Assembly (NCBI RefSeq): GCF_000516985.1
Contig: NW_006917094.1
Span: 2,728,001 to 2,792,000, forward strand
Direction of reading: 5' to 3'
DNA: 64,000 nucleotides
Origin: Pestalotiopsis fici W106-1
Lineage: Eukaryota; Ascomycota; Sordariomycetes; Amphisphaeriales; Sporocadaceae
The notes under the pieces were generated by a model, which saw only the letters and a program-made list of their open reading frames with translations, made no database searches and was not told where the DNA came from. The first letter of the stretch is position 1. Every line of letters starts with the position of its first letter. Below, in pieces: positions 21,966 to 33,300 of this stretch. Both the position numbers and the translations under genes were made by a program.

Positions 21966-24357
21966 TCCGAGTGTCTGAATCCACAGGCTCAGAAATGTGC
22001 AAAATATGCGATCTAAGGCTGAATAGATGGATGTTGCTTAGAATTTTTGGTTGCAGCAGCGTGCAACCGCAGCGCGTCTCAAAACTTCTTTAGCCGGCCC
22101 ACCAGGAAGGAACAAGCATCAATGCCAACCACGGACGAGGAAAGTACCGTTGCTACAGTGACTTTTTATTACTCAACCAGGAGATGCAATGAATTAATGG
22201 CACTTGAGAAGATGCAAAGTTGCTTGAAATGTTCACGGAACCCTTTTTTGTCTTTGTATCTGATTCAGAATCATTTTCCTTGCAAAAAATATTGCCCGAC
22301 TGAGATTTGCGCCGGATAAACTGCGGCAAGAATCCACTAACGTTGACCATGACTTCATTCCCTAAGGTGCGGCGGCATCGTTGTGGAACGCGAATGAGAT
22401 ATAGTAGTCCACTATTACAGGCCATGCGCATGCTCTCAAGATAGGCCTACATGATGTACATGTCGCTTGCAAACGATCGCTTATATTACATTTCTTTACT
22501 TCTTGGCATCATTTTTTCTTTGCATGTTGATGAGTCTGCCATTGCTTCCTTTTAAGGAGATACTCCCAACCTCAGGGTAGCGGCGGTTGGAGTTCAAGAC
22601 ATGCAGCCTTATTAAAGACGATGGCTGTGCTAATTTCCACAAGCTTCCATAAAAGTTGCATTTCCATCTTGGATCGAGAAAAAAAAAAGGAGTCAATGTC
22701 AAGGAACATATACATGGTATCCTACAAATCTTTAGATACAATGCAAGTTATATTAATCCTCAGCAGACGCATCTGGCTAGTGACAGCTGGAGCTATCTTT
22801 CTTGTGCATGGGGCTGCAGGTGACCGGGTCATACACGTGCCGAACTCGACGAAGCTATGAACAGTCGAAGCCAGTTGGGGACGAGCTGTTCAGACTGTCC
22901 AGAAGGGTCTTTTTAGTCTCATGGGGGGCCCATAGAATGATAGAACCCTTCTCAAGCCCCTGAATGGAAGCTCGCGAGCTACCCGTAGGGAGATGTAGGC
23001 AGGTAGGGGTTGGAGAGCAAGTGCATGGACAAGCCTAGCAATTTGGACCTGGGAAGCATGGGAGTAGGGAGCCTTTAGACTCTTCCAGGCTAGCACAGCC
23101 CAGAAGCGAACTTTCAACTTTCTACGTACTAGGTATAGTCTACGGGCCATAGTCTCCTGTCCTTGTCTATGCATTCTCTTCTTTTTTNTTTTTTTTTTTT
23201 TTTTAAGACCCCATTGCCCCGTCTTGGTTAATGAAGAGAATATGATGATGATGAGAAAGATGGAAGAAGGAGAAAAAGATGAAGGGAGAAAAGGCAGCAA
23301 CTGCTCTTCTCCTTTTGAGGTCGAGAAGGGTGAACCGCTAGTGTACGGCTGCTAAAAACTACATCAAAGGTAAGAAAGACCTGCCGCAGGCCAGCTGCTG
23401 CTGCTGCTGCCGCCTCCAATTTAGTTGGCAATTAGTAGCTGGCAGATTGATCCGCATCTGCTGGCCATTGCTGGGGCTCCACGTCTTGGTCCCCTCTCGG
23501 GTCCCGCGCGTCGCAGATGTCTCCAACCAGACAGAGGCCATGGAGATAATCTCCCCAACTTTTCAGTCGTGTCTTCTACGTAATAACAGGTATCCGTGAC
23601 TTCACACAACTCTGCATCACCGCACCTTTTTTTTTTTCCTCTTCACTTTCTTCCTGTCACGATCGATCCACTTGTTGGCCACTGCCCACTGCTGCCGGCC
23701 CCCAATTCTACTCCTTGGACGTGCCTGCATTATCTCTCGTTTGTTCTCTACTTTTCGATCTTCTTGTTTGCTCTTACTCCGAGCCACTGTCGCTGTAAAC
23801 ACCACCCCCCCCCCGGTACATGCTGTACATTACTGTAACACCCGGGCCAATCCACCACTAAAAAAGGCCCCCCTCTCTACTCCCCCAAAAAGTCTCGATC
23901 CTCCCCGGCATCGCTACAACATTTACGCATTCCCATCGTTTAGAGTTCTGACGCTCATTCGCCATACATTTTTCTTGAGTACCAGTCTTATACACCCTTC
24001 GGCATTCCGATACCCAAGGCTTGCTTCTCCTTCCGAGCCTTCATCCATTCACGTCTCGACTTTTGCGATCCGAGCACATCCGTAGCCTGTACCACCGAGC
24101 TACATACACATATTTCTGCCTCCAGCAAGCCCTCTTGGCCGAACTCTGCAGCAGCACCGCTCAACGTTGTCGAACATTCACGTAGTCTCAACCGGCTGCG
24201 TCGATTGTTTCTCGTAATCGAGATAGGGAACCGAACCGACGATAACCCCTTCAATACCGCCAAAGTGTCTTCCCCAATAGTTCTCCCTCGCACCGTCTCC
24301 TACGACGCGGGCACAAACCAACCCCGGCGAGGCGACACATACCTCAAAGCAGGAAAT
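21966..24357. other. Divergent intergenic region and ORM1 5' leader
   Basis: This 2392 bp region separates the starts of the AIR-like gene (minus) and ORM1 (plus). The half near ORM1 is strongly pyrimidine-rich on the plus strand (about 23590-24060), typical of a long 5' UTR in filamentous ascomycetes. One undetermined base sits at 23188 within a long T run. No gene is supported here. Confidence 0.55.
23181..23204. repeat. T homopolymer with one undetermined base
   Basis: A run of T on the plus strand contains a single N at 23188 and marks an unresolved homopolymer length. It lies in non-coding sequence. Confidence 0.85.
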
Positions 24358-25131
24358 ATGGCAGACCAGAAGCAGACAAGGAGACGCAGGTCTAGTAGTA
24401 TCCTGCAGATTTACCAAGAGCCTCAGGAGCCCATTGAGCAATTGAGTGACCAGTCGGCCCTGCCAAACCTTAACGCGCAATGGGTCAATGCAAAAGGTAA
24501 GTTGAAAGGAGACGACCAAAATTCGAGAATGCCTTGAACCGTCCTGCCCGTGGCGACATGTCCTAGAGTTGTTCGGCCGGCAGTTTTCACCCTCTTTCCT
24601 CCCAAGATTTAAACAAACTCCAACATTAGTACAACGGCTAACCTGGTGGTCAACTGATAATTAGGTGCTTGGACAATTCACTTTGTCCTCATTCTCGCTC
24701 TCAAGATCTTCTATGACGTTATCCCCGGCGTGTCACAGGAAACCTCTTGGACTTTGACAAATATCTCGTACATGTTTGGATCGTATCTAATGTTTCATTG
24801 GGTCCGGGGTACGCCATTCGAGTTCAACAGCGGCGCCTATGACAATCTGAACATGTGGGAACAAATCGACGATGGAGCTCAGTACACGCCTGCCAAGAAG
24901 TTCCTACTCAGTGTACCCATTGTACTCTTCTTGCTCAGCACTCACTACACCCATTATGATTTGACCTACTTCACCATCAACTTTCTTGCTACACTGGGTG
25001 TCGTGATACCGAAATTGCCATTTGTAGGTTCCTGGAGATCCCCGGCTGCATCATAACTCTATTGCTAACCAAATCAACAGAGCCACCGCTTGAGAGTGGG
25101 TCTCTTGTCCGGCATTCCGGAGGAAGCGTAG
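24358..25131 (+). CDS. ORM1: ORMDL family protein (Orm1/2), 182 aa
   Basis: Exons 24358-24496, 24665-25023 and 25081-25131 join in frame through introns of 168 and 57 bp. Orm proteins sit in the ER membrane and inhibit serine palmitoyltransferase, the first step of sphingolipid synthesis. The cytosolic N-terminus has RRRRSSSILQIYQEP, comparable to the phosphorylated Ser-rich segment that in yeast Orm1/2 releases inhibition through the Ypk kinases. The family core follows: LNAQWVNAKGAWTIHFVLI, the KIFYDVIPGVSQETSWTLTN segment, MFHWVRGTPFE, the GAYDNLNMWEQID loop, and LSTHYTHYD. Two hydrophobic pairs are visible as membrane segments, and the short last exon ends LRVGLLSGIPEEA, in place of the usual HRVRFGI-like tail. 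The length is typical for fungal ORMDL. Confidence 0.95.
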
Positions 25132-26207
25132 GCAAAGGCGGAAATGCAGCTATGGTGGAAGTAAGAAATAATAGAGGCATGGCAAGGCGTCTTCGGCCAA
25201 GACATTTGTTTTGGCGTTCGCGGACATACTACATCTTTTATCTGGGCAACACAAAAAAAAAAAAGAAAAAGGGCCACAGCGCCGGGAGGCTGCTTGACAA
25301 AGGTATTGGCAACAACTCTAGAGGCCAGTCATGAGCGGCCAGGTTTTTTTTTTTTCAGTAGTGTCAGGAAACGCAATAATCAAGTACAAGCGATATATGT
25401 TTCAATTCTTCTACCGATTCCATTTGATGCCGGTGAGATCTGCAGGCTCAATCATCCACCTAGTAACTATTCGTATCGCTCAACGAAAAAGCATTGAGTC
25501 GGCGCTACTTCAGCCCGTTTGGGTTGCACCAATCGCTGTTGGGCCGACAGTTTGCTCGGAGCAGTATCCTGTCGATTAAACACGTTTTGGGCATTTTCAC
25601 GCAGGGACCTTCAGGCTCTTTTACAAGGAGGTACTTGACTGGGGCCTGGTTCTAACGGTCGGGTAGACAAGAATAAGGTCTAAGCTGGTGGATACGGTCC
25701 GATATTTGATGCCGAGATTGATGATCATGTATGTCACCACATCTAGAATTGGGTTATTCTTGGGTGGCGTTGACGGCCCGAGAATGCATCAATTAGCTAT
25801 TCAACAGCAAGGAACAGAAATATAAACTTCTGTCATCATGCCATTGACTTTCCGGTACTCTTCCTTGTCGGGGATCGTGGATGTGGCCCCTCGCCCCAGC
25901 GTATACTGCTGAGTTGAGCACGCAGTTCCGTTCAGAGTCATGTATAAATCCCCAGTTCAGAGGCTGTAGCCTGATGTGAGATTTGTCTCGTTTCTCTCTA
26001 ACCCTCCTCTGCCAACCCGTCTTGTAAGAAAAGGATCCGCTGGTTTATGATATACTCCTTCCAAATACTCATTGCCTTGTTATTATATACTTATACATAC
26101 TTCCACTTGCCTCGTCCTGACTGCACTTCCATTTCGTGCTAATCAATCTTATGAAACTGTTTTGATACCCCACCTCTTTGGTATATCTGCAGATCACGCT
26201 TGCAATT
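25132..26207. other. Intergenic, ORM1 3' UTR and serine-rich gene promoter
   Basis: This 1076 bp interval has A/T homopolymers (near 25250 and 25345). TATA-like sequence (TTATATACTTATACATAC, about 26085-26100) sits just over 100 bp before the ATG at 26208. No gene is supported. Confidence 0.55.
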
Positions 26208-28549
26208 ATGATACCACGTGTGGTTCTTGTCGTTTCTATACTCATCCATCTTGCCGGTCTCGGTCAAGCCTCTCCTGCCGCACGACGCTCGAGCCATAGG
26301 CAGATTGATCTTTCTAACCATGGCTCCAACTCCAGCGAGTATGTTGAACCTCGAGCTATCCTGAAGACACGTTTGCATGTCACCATTGTTGAAAGGGGCT
26401 CAAGTAAGACGGTCGAGACAACCTCTTGCACCACGACCACGCCGGCACCACAAACTACGACATCAAGCAAGTGGGAGCATAAGACTTCTAGTACGTCGTC
26501 TTGTACAAATGATGGAGACCACGATGATGACGGCGATGGCGAATTCGAGGAGGAATATGGCTCGACAGGTCACCATGGCCATCATTCTCGTCCTCATGGA
26601 AGACCTCACAAGGGAGAGACTGTAACGCAGACAGAGACGGAGACGGAAACCGAGACCGAGACTGAGACGGACTCTGCAACTACCACTGCCTCTATCACAC
26701 ACATGGTGACGTTCTCCATCACCACGACTGTCTCATCATCTTCGAGCACCTCTTCTCCCTATCCATCCAGCGGCTCCGCATCCTCTGTACCTTGCACATC
26801 GTCCAGCAGTTCATCATCATCCAGCTGCACCTCTTCCAGCAGTACAACATCGCCAAGCTGCAGCTCATCTTGTAGCTCATGTAATTCATGTGGCTCGTCG
26901 CCCAGTTCATCCTCTTCTTCATCCTCTTCTTCATCCTCTTCTCCATNNNNNNNNNNNNNNNNNNNNNNNNNNNNNNNNNNNNNNNNNNNNNNNNNNNNNN
27001 NNNNNNNNNNNNNNNNNNNNNNNNNNNNNNNNNNNNNNNNNNNNNNCCTCTTCTTCATCCTCTTCTTCATCCTCTTCTTCATCATCTTCTTCATCATCCA
27101 GCTCGTCCAGCTCTTCCTCCAGCTCGTCCTCCAGCCCGACTTCTAGTACAACTTCGAGCTCGACTTCATCCTCTTCACTCGGATCGACTTTTAGTCCATC
27201 TTCATCTAGCTCGACATCATCAACACAATCTGGCTCATCTTCCAGCTCGTCAATCAGTTCATACTCTACTTCATCTCCTACTTCATCATCCAGCTCGTCC
27301 AGCTCTTCCTTTAGTTCCACTTTCAGTCCAACTTCATCTAGCTCAACTTCATCATCTTCATCTAGCTCATCTTCCAGTCCATCTTCAAGCTCAACATCAT
27401 CCTCGCCATATATCTCGTCTTCCAGTTCATCTTCATCAAGCTCATCCTCCAGCCCGACTTTAAGTTCAACTTCAAGCTCAACTTTGAGTCCAACTTCAAG
27501 CTCAACTTTGAGTCCAACTTCAAGCTCAACGTCGTCTTCTAGCTCATCCTCAAGTCCAGCATCTAGCACGGCTGCCAGCTCGAGCTCCGGATCATCGTCT
27601 AGCTCGTCCTACAGTTTACCTTCCGCTTCTGTTTCGAGCTCGAACACTTATCCTAACACAGCCTCAGTATCTACATCGATTAAGGATAACGGAACCAAGT
27701 CATCCGCCGGTGCAACTGCCGGTAGACCCACCTTTTCATCCCGGTCGTCTTCCCTGAGCGCCAGCGCCGAGATCCCTGCATCAGCAACCGTCACCATCAC
27801 TGTCTTTAGTGTGATCACCTCTACAACGACTATTGTCGAGGACCAGTCTGCCTCGTGCGCTGCGGGTGGCTCTGCTGGTAGCGAAACACTGTACACCTCA
27901 GACAATATTTCTGCCTCTGAGACGGGAATCTTTGCTACTTCCTCGGAGGAAACTCTTGCTACCTCTGTTGCCGAAACTGCGTCTTATTCTGGTACAAATT
28001 TCTCTCCTGCCAACCACTACCGCGTTGGTTGATATTGCTTCTAATCTCTCTGTAGAAACTGTCGCAGCATCCGCCTCTGAAGAATCTGCCGCCAACACTG
28101 CTTCGACACAGAACAACGAAGATCAAAACTCAAACACGGCTGGGTTTTCTTTGACCGAAACGGGAAGCCTTTATCCGTTGCCCACCATACTTCCGGATCC
28201 GAACTCTGAGGTCTCTGTTTCTCCCACCGATTCCATTAGCATACCCGAGGGAAGCCTCATTCCACTGCCAACCATTCTTCCAGAGCCAAGCTCTGAGCTT
28301 TCACAGCCGACATCCAGCGGCGCCTCTGAGGAGCAGCCCGAGCTGACCAGCATATCTGCGGGCGCGACCTACCCCGTCAGCCCTCTTGAGACCACTACCA
28401 GCACCAAGTCAAAGGCTGCAACTACATCAGAGTCATCTGAGCCCTCCGTGACCCCATTCATGGCTGTCACGGCCATGGCGGCAAGGAGCAATTCCGCGCT
28501 CAGAGGTGGACTGTTGGCTGCTCTTGGGGCCGCTGCCGTCCTGCTTTAA
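26208..28549 (+). CDS. Serine-rich GPI-anchored cell-surface protein, 2 exons, interrupted by an assembly gap
   Basis: The first residues, MIPRVVLVVSILIHLAGLGQAS, form a signal peptide. A Thr/Ser region and the acidic DGDHDDDGDGEFEEEY patch precede a TETETET tract, then very long Ser runs with scattered Pro, Cys and Thr. The C-terminus holds a repeated GSL-x-PLPTILP-x-P motif (two copies) and ends in a hydrophobic tail, LRGGLLAALGAAAVLL, typical of a GPI signal with a small-residue omega site before it. A run of 100 N (26947-27046) sits inside the Ser tract, and the frames on its two sides differ, so the true gap length is unknown. A further apparent shift near 27992 is explained by a 64 bp intron (27992-28055, GTACAA to CTGTAG) that restores the frame exactly. 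This is likely a heavily O-mannosylated wall protein or adhesin. Its function is inferred only. Confidence 0.82.
26947..27046. other. Assembly gap (100 N)
   Basis: Exactly 100 N lie inside the serine-repeat coding region. A round number suggests a placeholder of unknown length, caused by collapsed repeats. Flanking copies of TCTTCTTCATCC are nearly identical on both sides. Confidence 0.95.
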
Positions 28550-29419
28550 TGAATCAAACCACAAGTCTTCGTGAGAGCCGAAGAAATAAAGCCATCTGAT
28601 CCGGCTTATCATTTTTTTATTCGGACTGGAATTTTTACATATCAGCTACTCTTAATTATATTTGGAAAACAAGCTAGACTGGACGACTTTAGGAGTTAGC
28701 ATACACTCATTTTAAAGTAATAGAGATATTAGATTGTTTTTTGTTCACATTACCGTCGCGGATTGTGATTTAGTCTATGATCTAGGTGATTTGATAAGAG
28801 TATGAATGTCTTACTATAATTGCACCACTCGTTGCACGCTTCATCATTCCTACGGTCGGTACATGTAAATATAGTAGCTCGAACTCATATGCAACACGAA
28901 TAACGATAAAGTAACCGTAGTGAAATATCACCTTATGACATCCATGCTAGATGAATGGCGTCTGGACCCCTTGGATAATCCGAGAAACGCCTCGCAACGT
29001 GTAGATGCCTACTATAATCACCAAATAAGTGGGCTGCCGCGCATTTCTCTCCACATTCCGTCATTCTATCAAAGCTCCGAGCCGAGCGTACCCGGATTTA
29101 CAAAGCGGTGATCTTGCGGAGATCGAAGGATAAAGCCACCAGATGAGATGTTTACGGCCGAGAATAGTGATGGCGTCCCATATAGTTGAGTAGATAAATG
29201 CATTTCACCCAAAGATCATGGGCAGGACATGATCTTGTTCTTTACTCTTCAGTTCCTCAGCTAGTAGGAACGACCCCTCGCCGCTTGACCCACTCCACAT
29301 CCCGCTTCCGGAATCTCTAGGACTCTCGGTTATACAGCTTCATATCAACACGACGAGGTCCTTGACATACTCTCATCACCTTATTACACTTGATTGATCC
29401 GCACATCACAGACTCAAAA
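28550..29419. other. Intergenic
   Basis: This 870 bp interval holds the 3' UTR of the surface protein and the promoter of the methyltransferase. A 63-codon frame at 28920-29111 has no recognisable family. No repeat was seen. Confidence 0.55.
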
Positions 29420-30335
29420 ATGAAGGACGCAAAGCCCATACTCTACAGCAATGATGCCGTTGCTGAGGCCGTGACCACGTATTCCGAGGCGCACTCGCTG
29501 GATCTGCCCAAATGGCTCATCGACTATCATGCGGATGTCTGCCGAAACAATACCAACAGTAATCTCATGATATCTACATACCAAGCGCGCTCTCTGGTAT
29601 GGCTTGCGAGACTCATTGATGCCAAGAGAGGTATGCCTATTTGCCCATGTTCTGTTCCCCAATTCCCATCTTCTGCCTAGATGTATGGTACTACGTTGTA
29701 GGATGATATTGATACACGCTGAACCAAGTTTTCTTATTGTCTACAACCATCAGCCTGAGCTAACTAATCCTGTAGTTCTCGAGATTGGTGTCTACCTAGG
29801 GTTTTCCACAATGACATGGTCTCACGCTGTCGGGCCCTCGGGAACCGTGACAGGCCTCGAGTTCAATCCCGAGTTTGCACAGCGAGCCGAGGCAGCCTTT
29901 GCATCCAACTCACTGAGCAACATCACCCTCAAAGTGGGCGACGCTTTGGCTGCGCTACCGGCCCTAGAGACTCCCGGCGGCGAGCCCTACGACGTTGTCT
30001 TTGTCGACGCCCAAAAGTCGGGCTACGTGGCGTACCTGCAGACGGTGCTCGACCGGTCGCCGGCGGGCGCCCCCGCGGCGCAGAGGCTCCTGCGCAAGGG
30101 CGGCCTGCTCATTGGCGATAATGCTCTCCGGCGCGGACTCGTGGCCGACGACTCGGCGGCGAACCCGCACCGGCCCACCGAGCCCGGCGCCGCGGAGGGC
30201 GAGGAGTACAAGGGCCAGCACGACGATGTTGGCAAGATGCGCGAGTTCAACGACGCGGTCAAGGCCAATCCTCGGTTGGAACCATTTTTGCTGCCTCTGT
30301 GGGACGGCCTGGTCCTTGCTAGACTGGTGGATTAA
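29420..30335 (+). CDS. O-methyltransferase, CCoAOMT type (Methyltransf_3), 256 aa
   Basis: Exons 29420-29630 and 29776-30335 join in frame through a 145 bp intron, with a CTAACTAAT branch site just before the acceptor. This is a class I AdoMet methyltransferase of the caffeoyl-CoA/catechol O-methyltransferase family, which needs a divalent metal. The AdoMet loop is VLEIGVYLGFST (71-82), followed by GLEFNPE and the GDALAAL turn. The metal site is FVDAQKSGY (Asp148) with GDN (184-186). The rest, EEYKGQHDDVGKMREFNDAV then LLPLWDGLVLAR, is standard for the family. Length is near the usual 220-260. The substrate is unknown. Fungal members act on catechols, flavonoids or secondary metabolites. No biosynthetic core gene lies in this window, so no cluster can be inferred. 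Exon 2 is markedly GC-rich. Confidence 0.93.
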
Positions 30336-33300
30336 TGAGCTTCATTCTCATGGGTGATAGATTAGATGGCTGTAGACTTGGAAGTTACAAGGATTGCTTA
30401 GCCAAGACACACAAGTCTAGAATCCTATAGACAGGTACATGATAGAAGAACCTTTACTATTTGGGACATCAAGCTTTCCACGTGAATGACGAACAGTTGC
30501 TTTGACACATACGTTGGGCACCCGCTGATCACACCAGTACGGTCCTCGAGGTTATTCTTGACCTGAAGCATCATATTGAGCGCTTAGGGGCCCGGGCTTG
30601 CTAATGATTGGACATGCCAAAGTATCATTACGCGCTTTCTCATATTTAAACTTCAATGGCAGTTGAATAAGTCATCGTGGGCGTTGAATGCAATTTGGGT
30701 GGTGAGACATGCAGAAACGACGTGGTCGTACCCCTGAGTAGAGAGAGACACGGCTTGCTCCGGCGAGAAAGTTGGCGCACGCGGAGGAAGACCCAGTTCC
30801 GGTTTGCTTTTTCTTTCTTGACAGCAACGGAGTCAACCGCAGGACATGAGAAAAAGAGTTTTTAGCATTCTCGAGAACGTCGGGTGTTTGGCGACCAATG
30901 GACGAACTGACACTGTTAAATGCAGAGAAGACGTGGTGTCCGTGAACACGACTTCCGAGTATAACGCCCGGCGCTTGGGCCTTCTCGCTTCCCTTCGCTT
31001 CGTCGGTTCATGACAGCATCAAGAAGGAATACCGGGCGAATCAGAGAATATCATCATAGCGACCGAGTAAAGGGCGGCACGAAGCGTCCATTTCGATGGG
31101 CTGGGGTTCCACAGAAGATGGGATTCGGAAATTGAACTTTTTCTAAATCCAACCTTCATTGATGCCATGGTGCGACGTGCGAGACGGCTATGGGCATAAG
31201 CTTCTTTGTTGTACGGCCATGTGGTTTGTGTTCCATCGTCCATTGTGCGCAGAGGCGATCAGTCGGTATGCGGCCAAGGCCAAGTGGTTATATGTCTGGT
31301 GTAGGACAATTGCATACTGCAGCTGCGAGGCGAAGATCTTATTGCCCGGGTATCCTCATATTCACCGAAAAAAAAAAAAAAGTCTCCTCCTACTTGAAAG
31401 ACTCACATCGCCATGGGCGCCTGCACACAAATTGCTGCATGGTGGGTGTGGCAGTGGTGGTTGGATGCAACAGCAGCAACACCCAAATGTGGCGACGTCA
31501 AAACGGCTGATGTTGGATTGCAGACGTCATGGCGCACCAGCGCTCTGGCAAAAAGAAGTAGGAAGTCATATGAACCAAATCTTGTGATACCATCTTGTTT
31601 GAATGATGACCCAACAAGAACAAATTATATATTGCGAATAATGTGAAAGCGATGGTCAAGGCGCACCGAATGCTGACGACGTTGGACCATCCAAAGTTGC
31701 CAGGGCCCTTTGTTCATTAATTAACTGGGGGGAAGGGTCCCTGTGTGTTGCCCCACGAGAGCTGCAATTTCGAAACGTCCCGAGAGCTCGGATCGTGTAA
31801 TGTGGGAGACCAGCCAGTATGTTCTGCGCACACGCGCCTTTGCCATTCACGACTTCACTGTGTAGACAATCTTTGGAGGATGTTGAAAACCCACATCACA
31901 TGCACATGTCATGACTTTGAATGTATAATCCACTATCCACTGCGACGGAGTGGCCGCGTCTGCGCGTTCTCGAATCCGCATCATGTATGGTGTTCTCTAA
32001 AGTGCTCCATCGTGGGCCCCCCCTTAGAACGCGCGCCACATAGGAAAGTAGCAGCTGAGCAAAAGCCCCATATCCGCACACATATCTCAAGACCCTGAAC
32101 CATGAAGGTTTCTTGCAATAAGAGACGAATGATTGTTCCATTCATTGACCTCCACACATTTTGCAAGATGCTGAGAAATCAGCCAGGTTAGGTATGAGTA
32201 AGATGATGAAGCTGACGATCATCTCGTGTGATATTATAGACAGACCATCCCTTGTTACCAGTGTTTCCGGTGCACCCATCTGTCTTGTTGATCGTCTTCG
32301 CGAAAGTTCCTTGCATAACACCCACCAACTGACAAAGACTCATCGTTGAGAATAGAAAACGGGTCTTTTGAGCTTTTTTGAAAAAGGGCACATGGACCAG
32401 CTCAGCAATCGCCAGTCGCCTGGCGAGCGGTGATCAATAATTGCCCCTATCCGTAGATCTGGAATAGAAAGAACGGTGGCCTGCAGATCTGTGGGGCGGT
32501 TTTCTCTGCCGGATTGAGCAGTTATTAAAGTGCTTCAACGAATGACATCTCGCAGGTTGACGACTTTGTCAAAAGCAGCCGGGCGGCCAAACTACCCTAC
32601 CTTAGTAGGGATGTAGGTACCTAGTACTGTGTCAAAAAGGCTGACCTTGTGGGGTGCCATGTTCGTAATAAGCGTCCCGACTAAAAAGGCAGCGCGATAG
32701 GGGAAACGCAATCTGAATTCACAATTCTTCTTCCCAGCGGCCATGGTCTACGGTAGGTAGCAGTGTAGCTGCATGCTAGCAGGAGCCAGCTGGATGGACT
32801 CTTCAGGCAGTTCCGCACGTCACGCTGCTAGTACTGTCCTGCACTAGGTAAGGTATATAGGTGATACCGTGATCTAGATATTATTCTATATTGTATATCT
32901 CAACTGACTTGTTCAACATCCCCTTGCCGCATTGCCAGGGAGCCTTGAAGTGTAAGCCAATAAGAATTGGCCCCAGGGGACACTGGCTATAATAAATCAC
33001 TACGGGCGGTGGTGTTGTTGTTGTTGTTGTTGTTGTTGTTGTAAGGCAATCAGCCATTCAAGCATCAACGGGACGAATTGGTTGTCCTCTCCCGACTCCC
33101 GAGTCCCAAGCCTCTAGTCATGCCTGTGCTCGTCGTAATTATTATAGCCGTCCCGCGAGTCGTATCAAGCCGGCCATGCACCCGGCCTTTTGCTGGCTCA
33201 CCTCAAAGTGAGATGGCGCCCGGTGGATCGACGTTGCCAGATTAAAGACAAGCCTCAGCAGTCCCTTAGAAAGCAGACGGGCTCTTCTCGTTGCGAGACT

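Noticed and set aside
24205..24357. In-frame extension of ORM1 before ATG 24358
   Set aside because: It is open in frame but starts from TTG, not ATG. The ATG at 24358 begins a family-typical N-terminus.
26947..28549. A real frameshift or broken gene in the serine-rich protein
   Set aside because: The shift at the N run reflects an unknown gap size, and the second shift is explained by an intron with exact phase.
31159..31587. 142-codon plus-strand frame in the gene-poor stretch
   Set aside because: Composition is uneven, with homopolymer-derived Lys and Gln runs, and there is no family match. Judged a chance frame.
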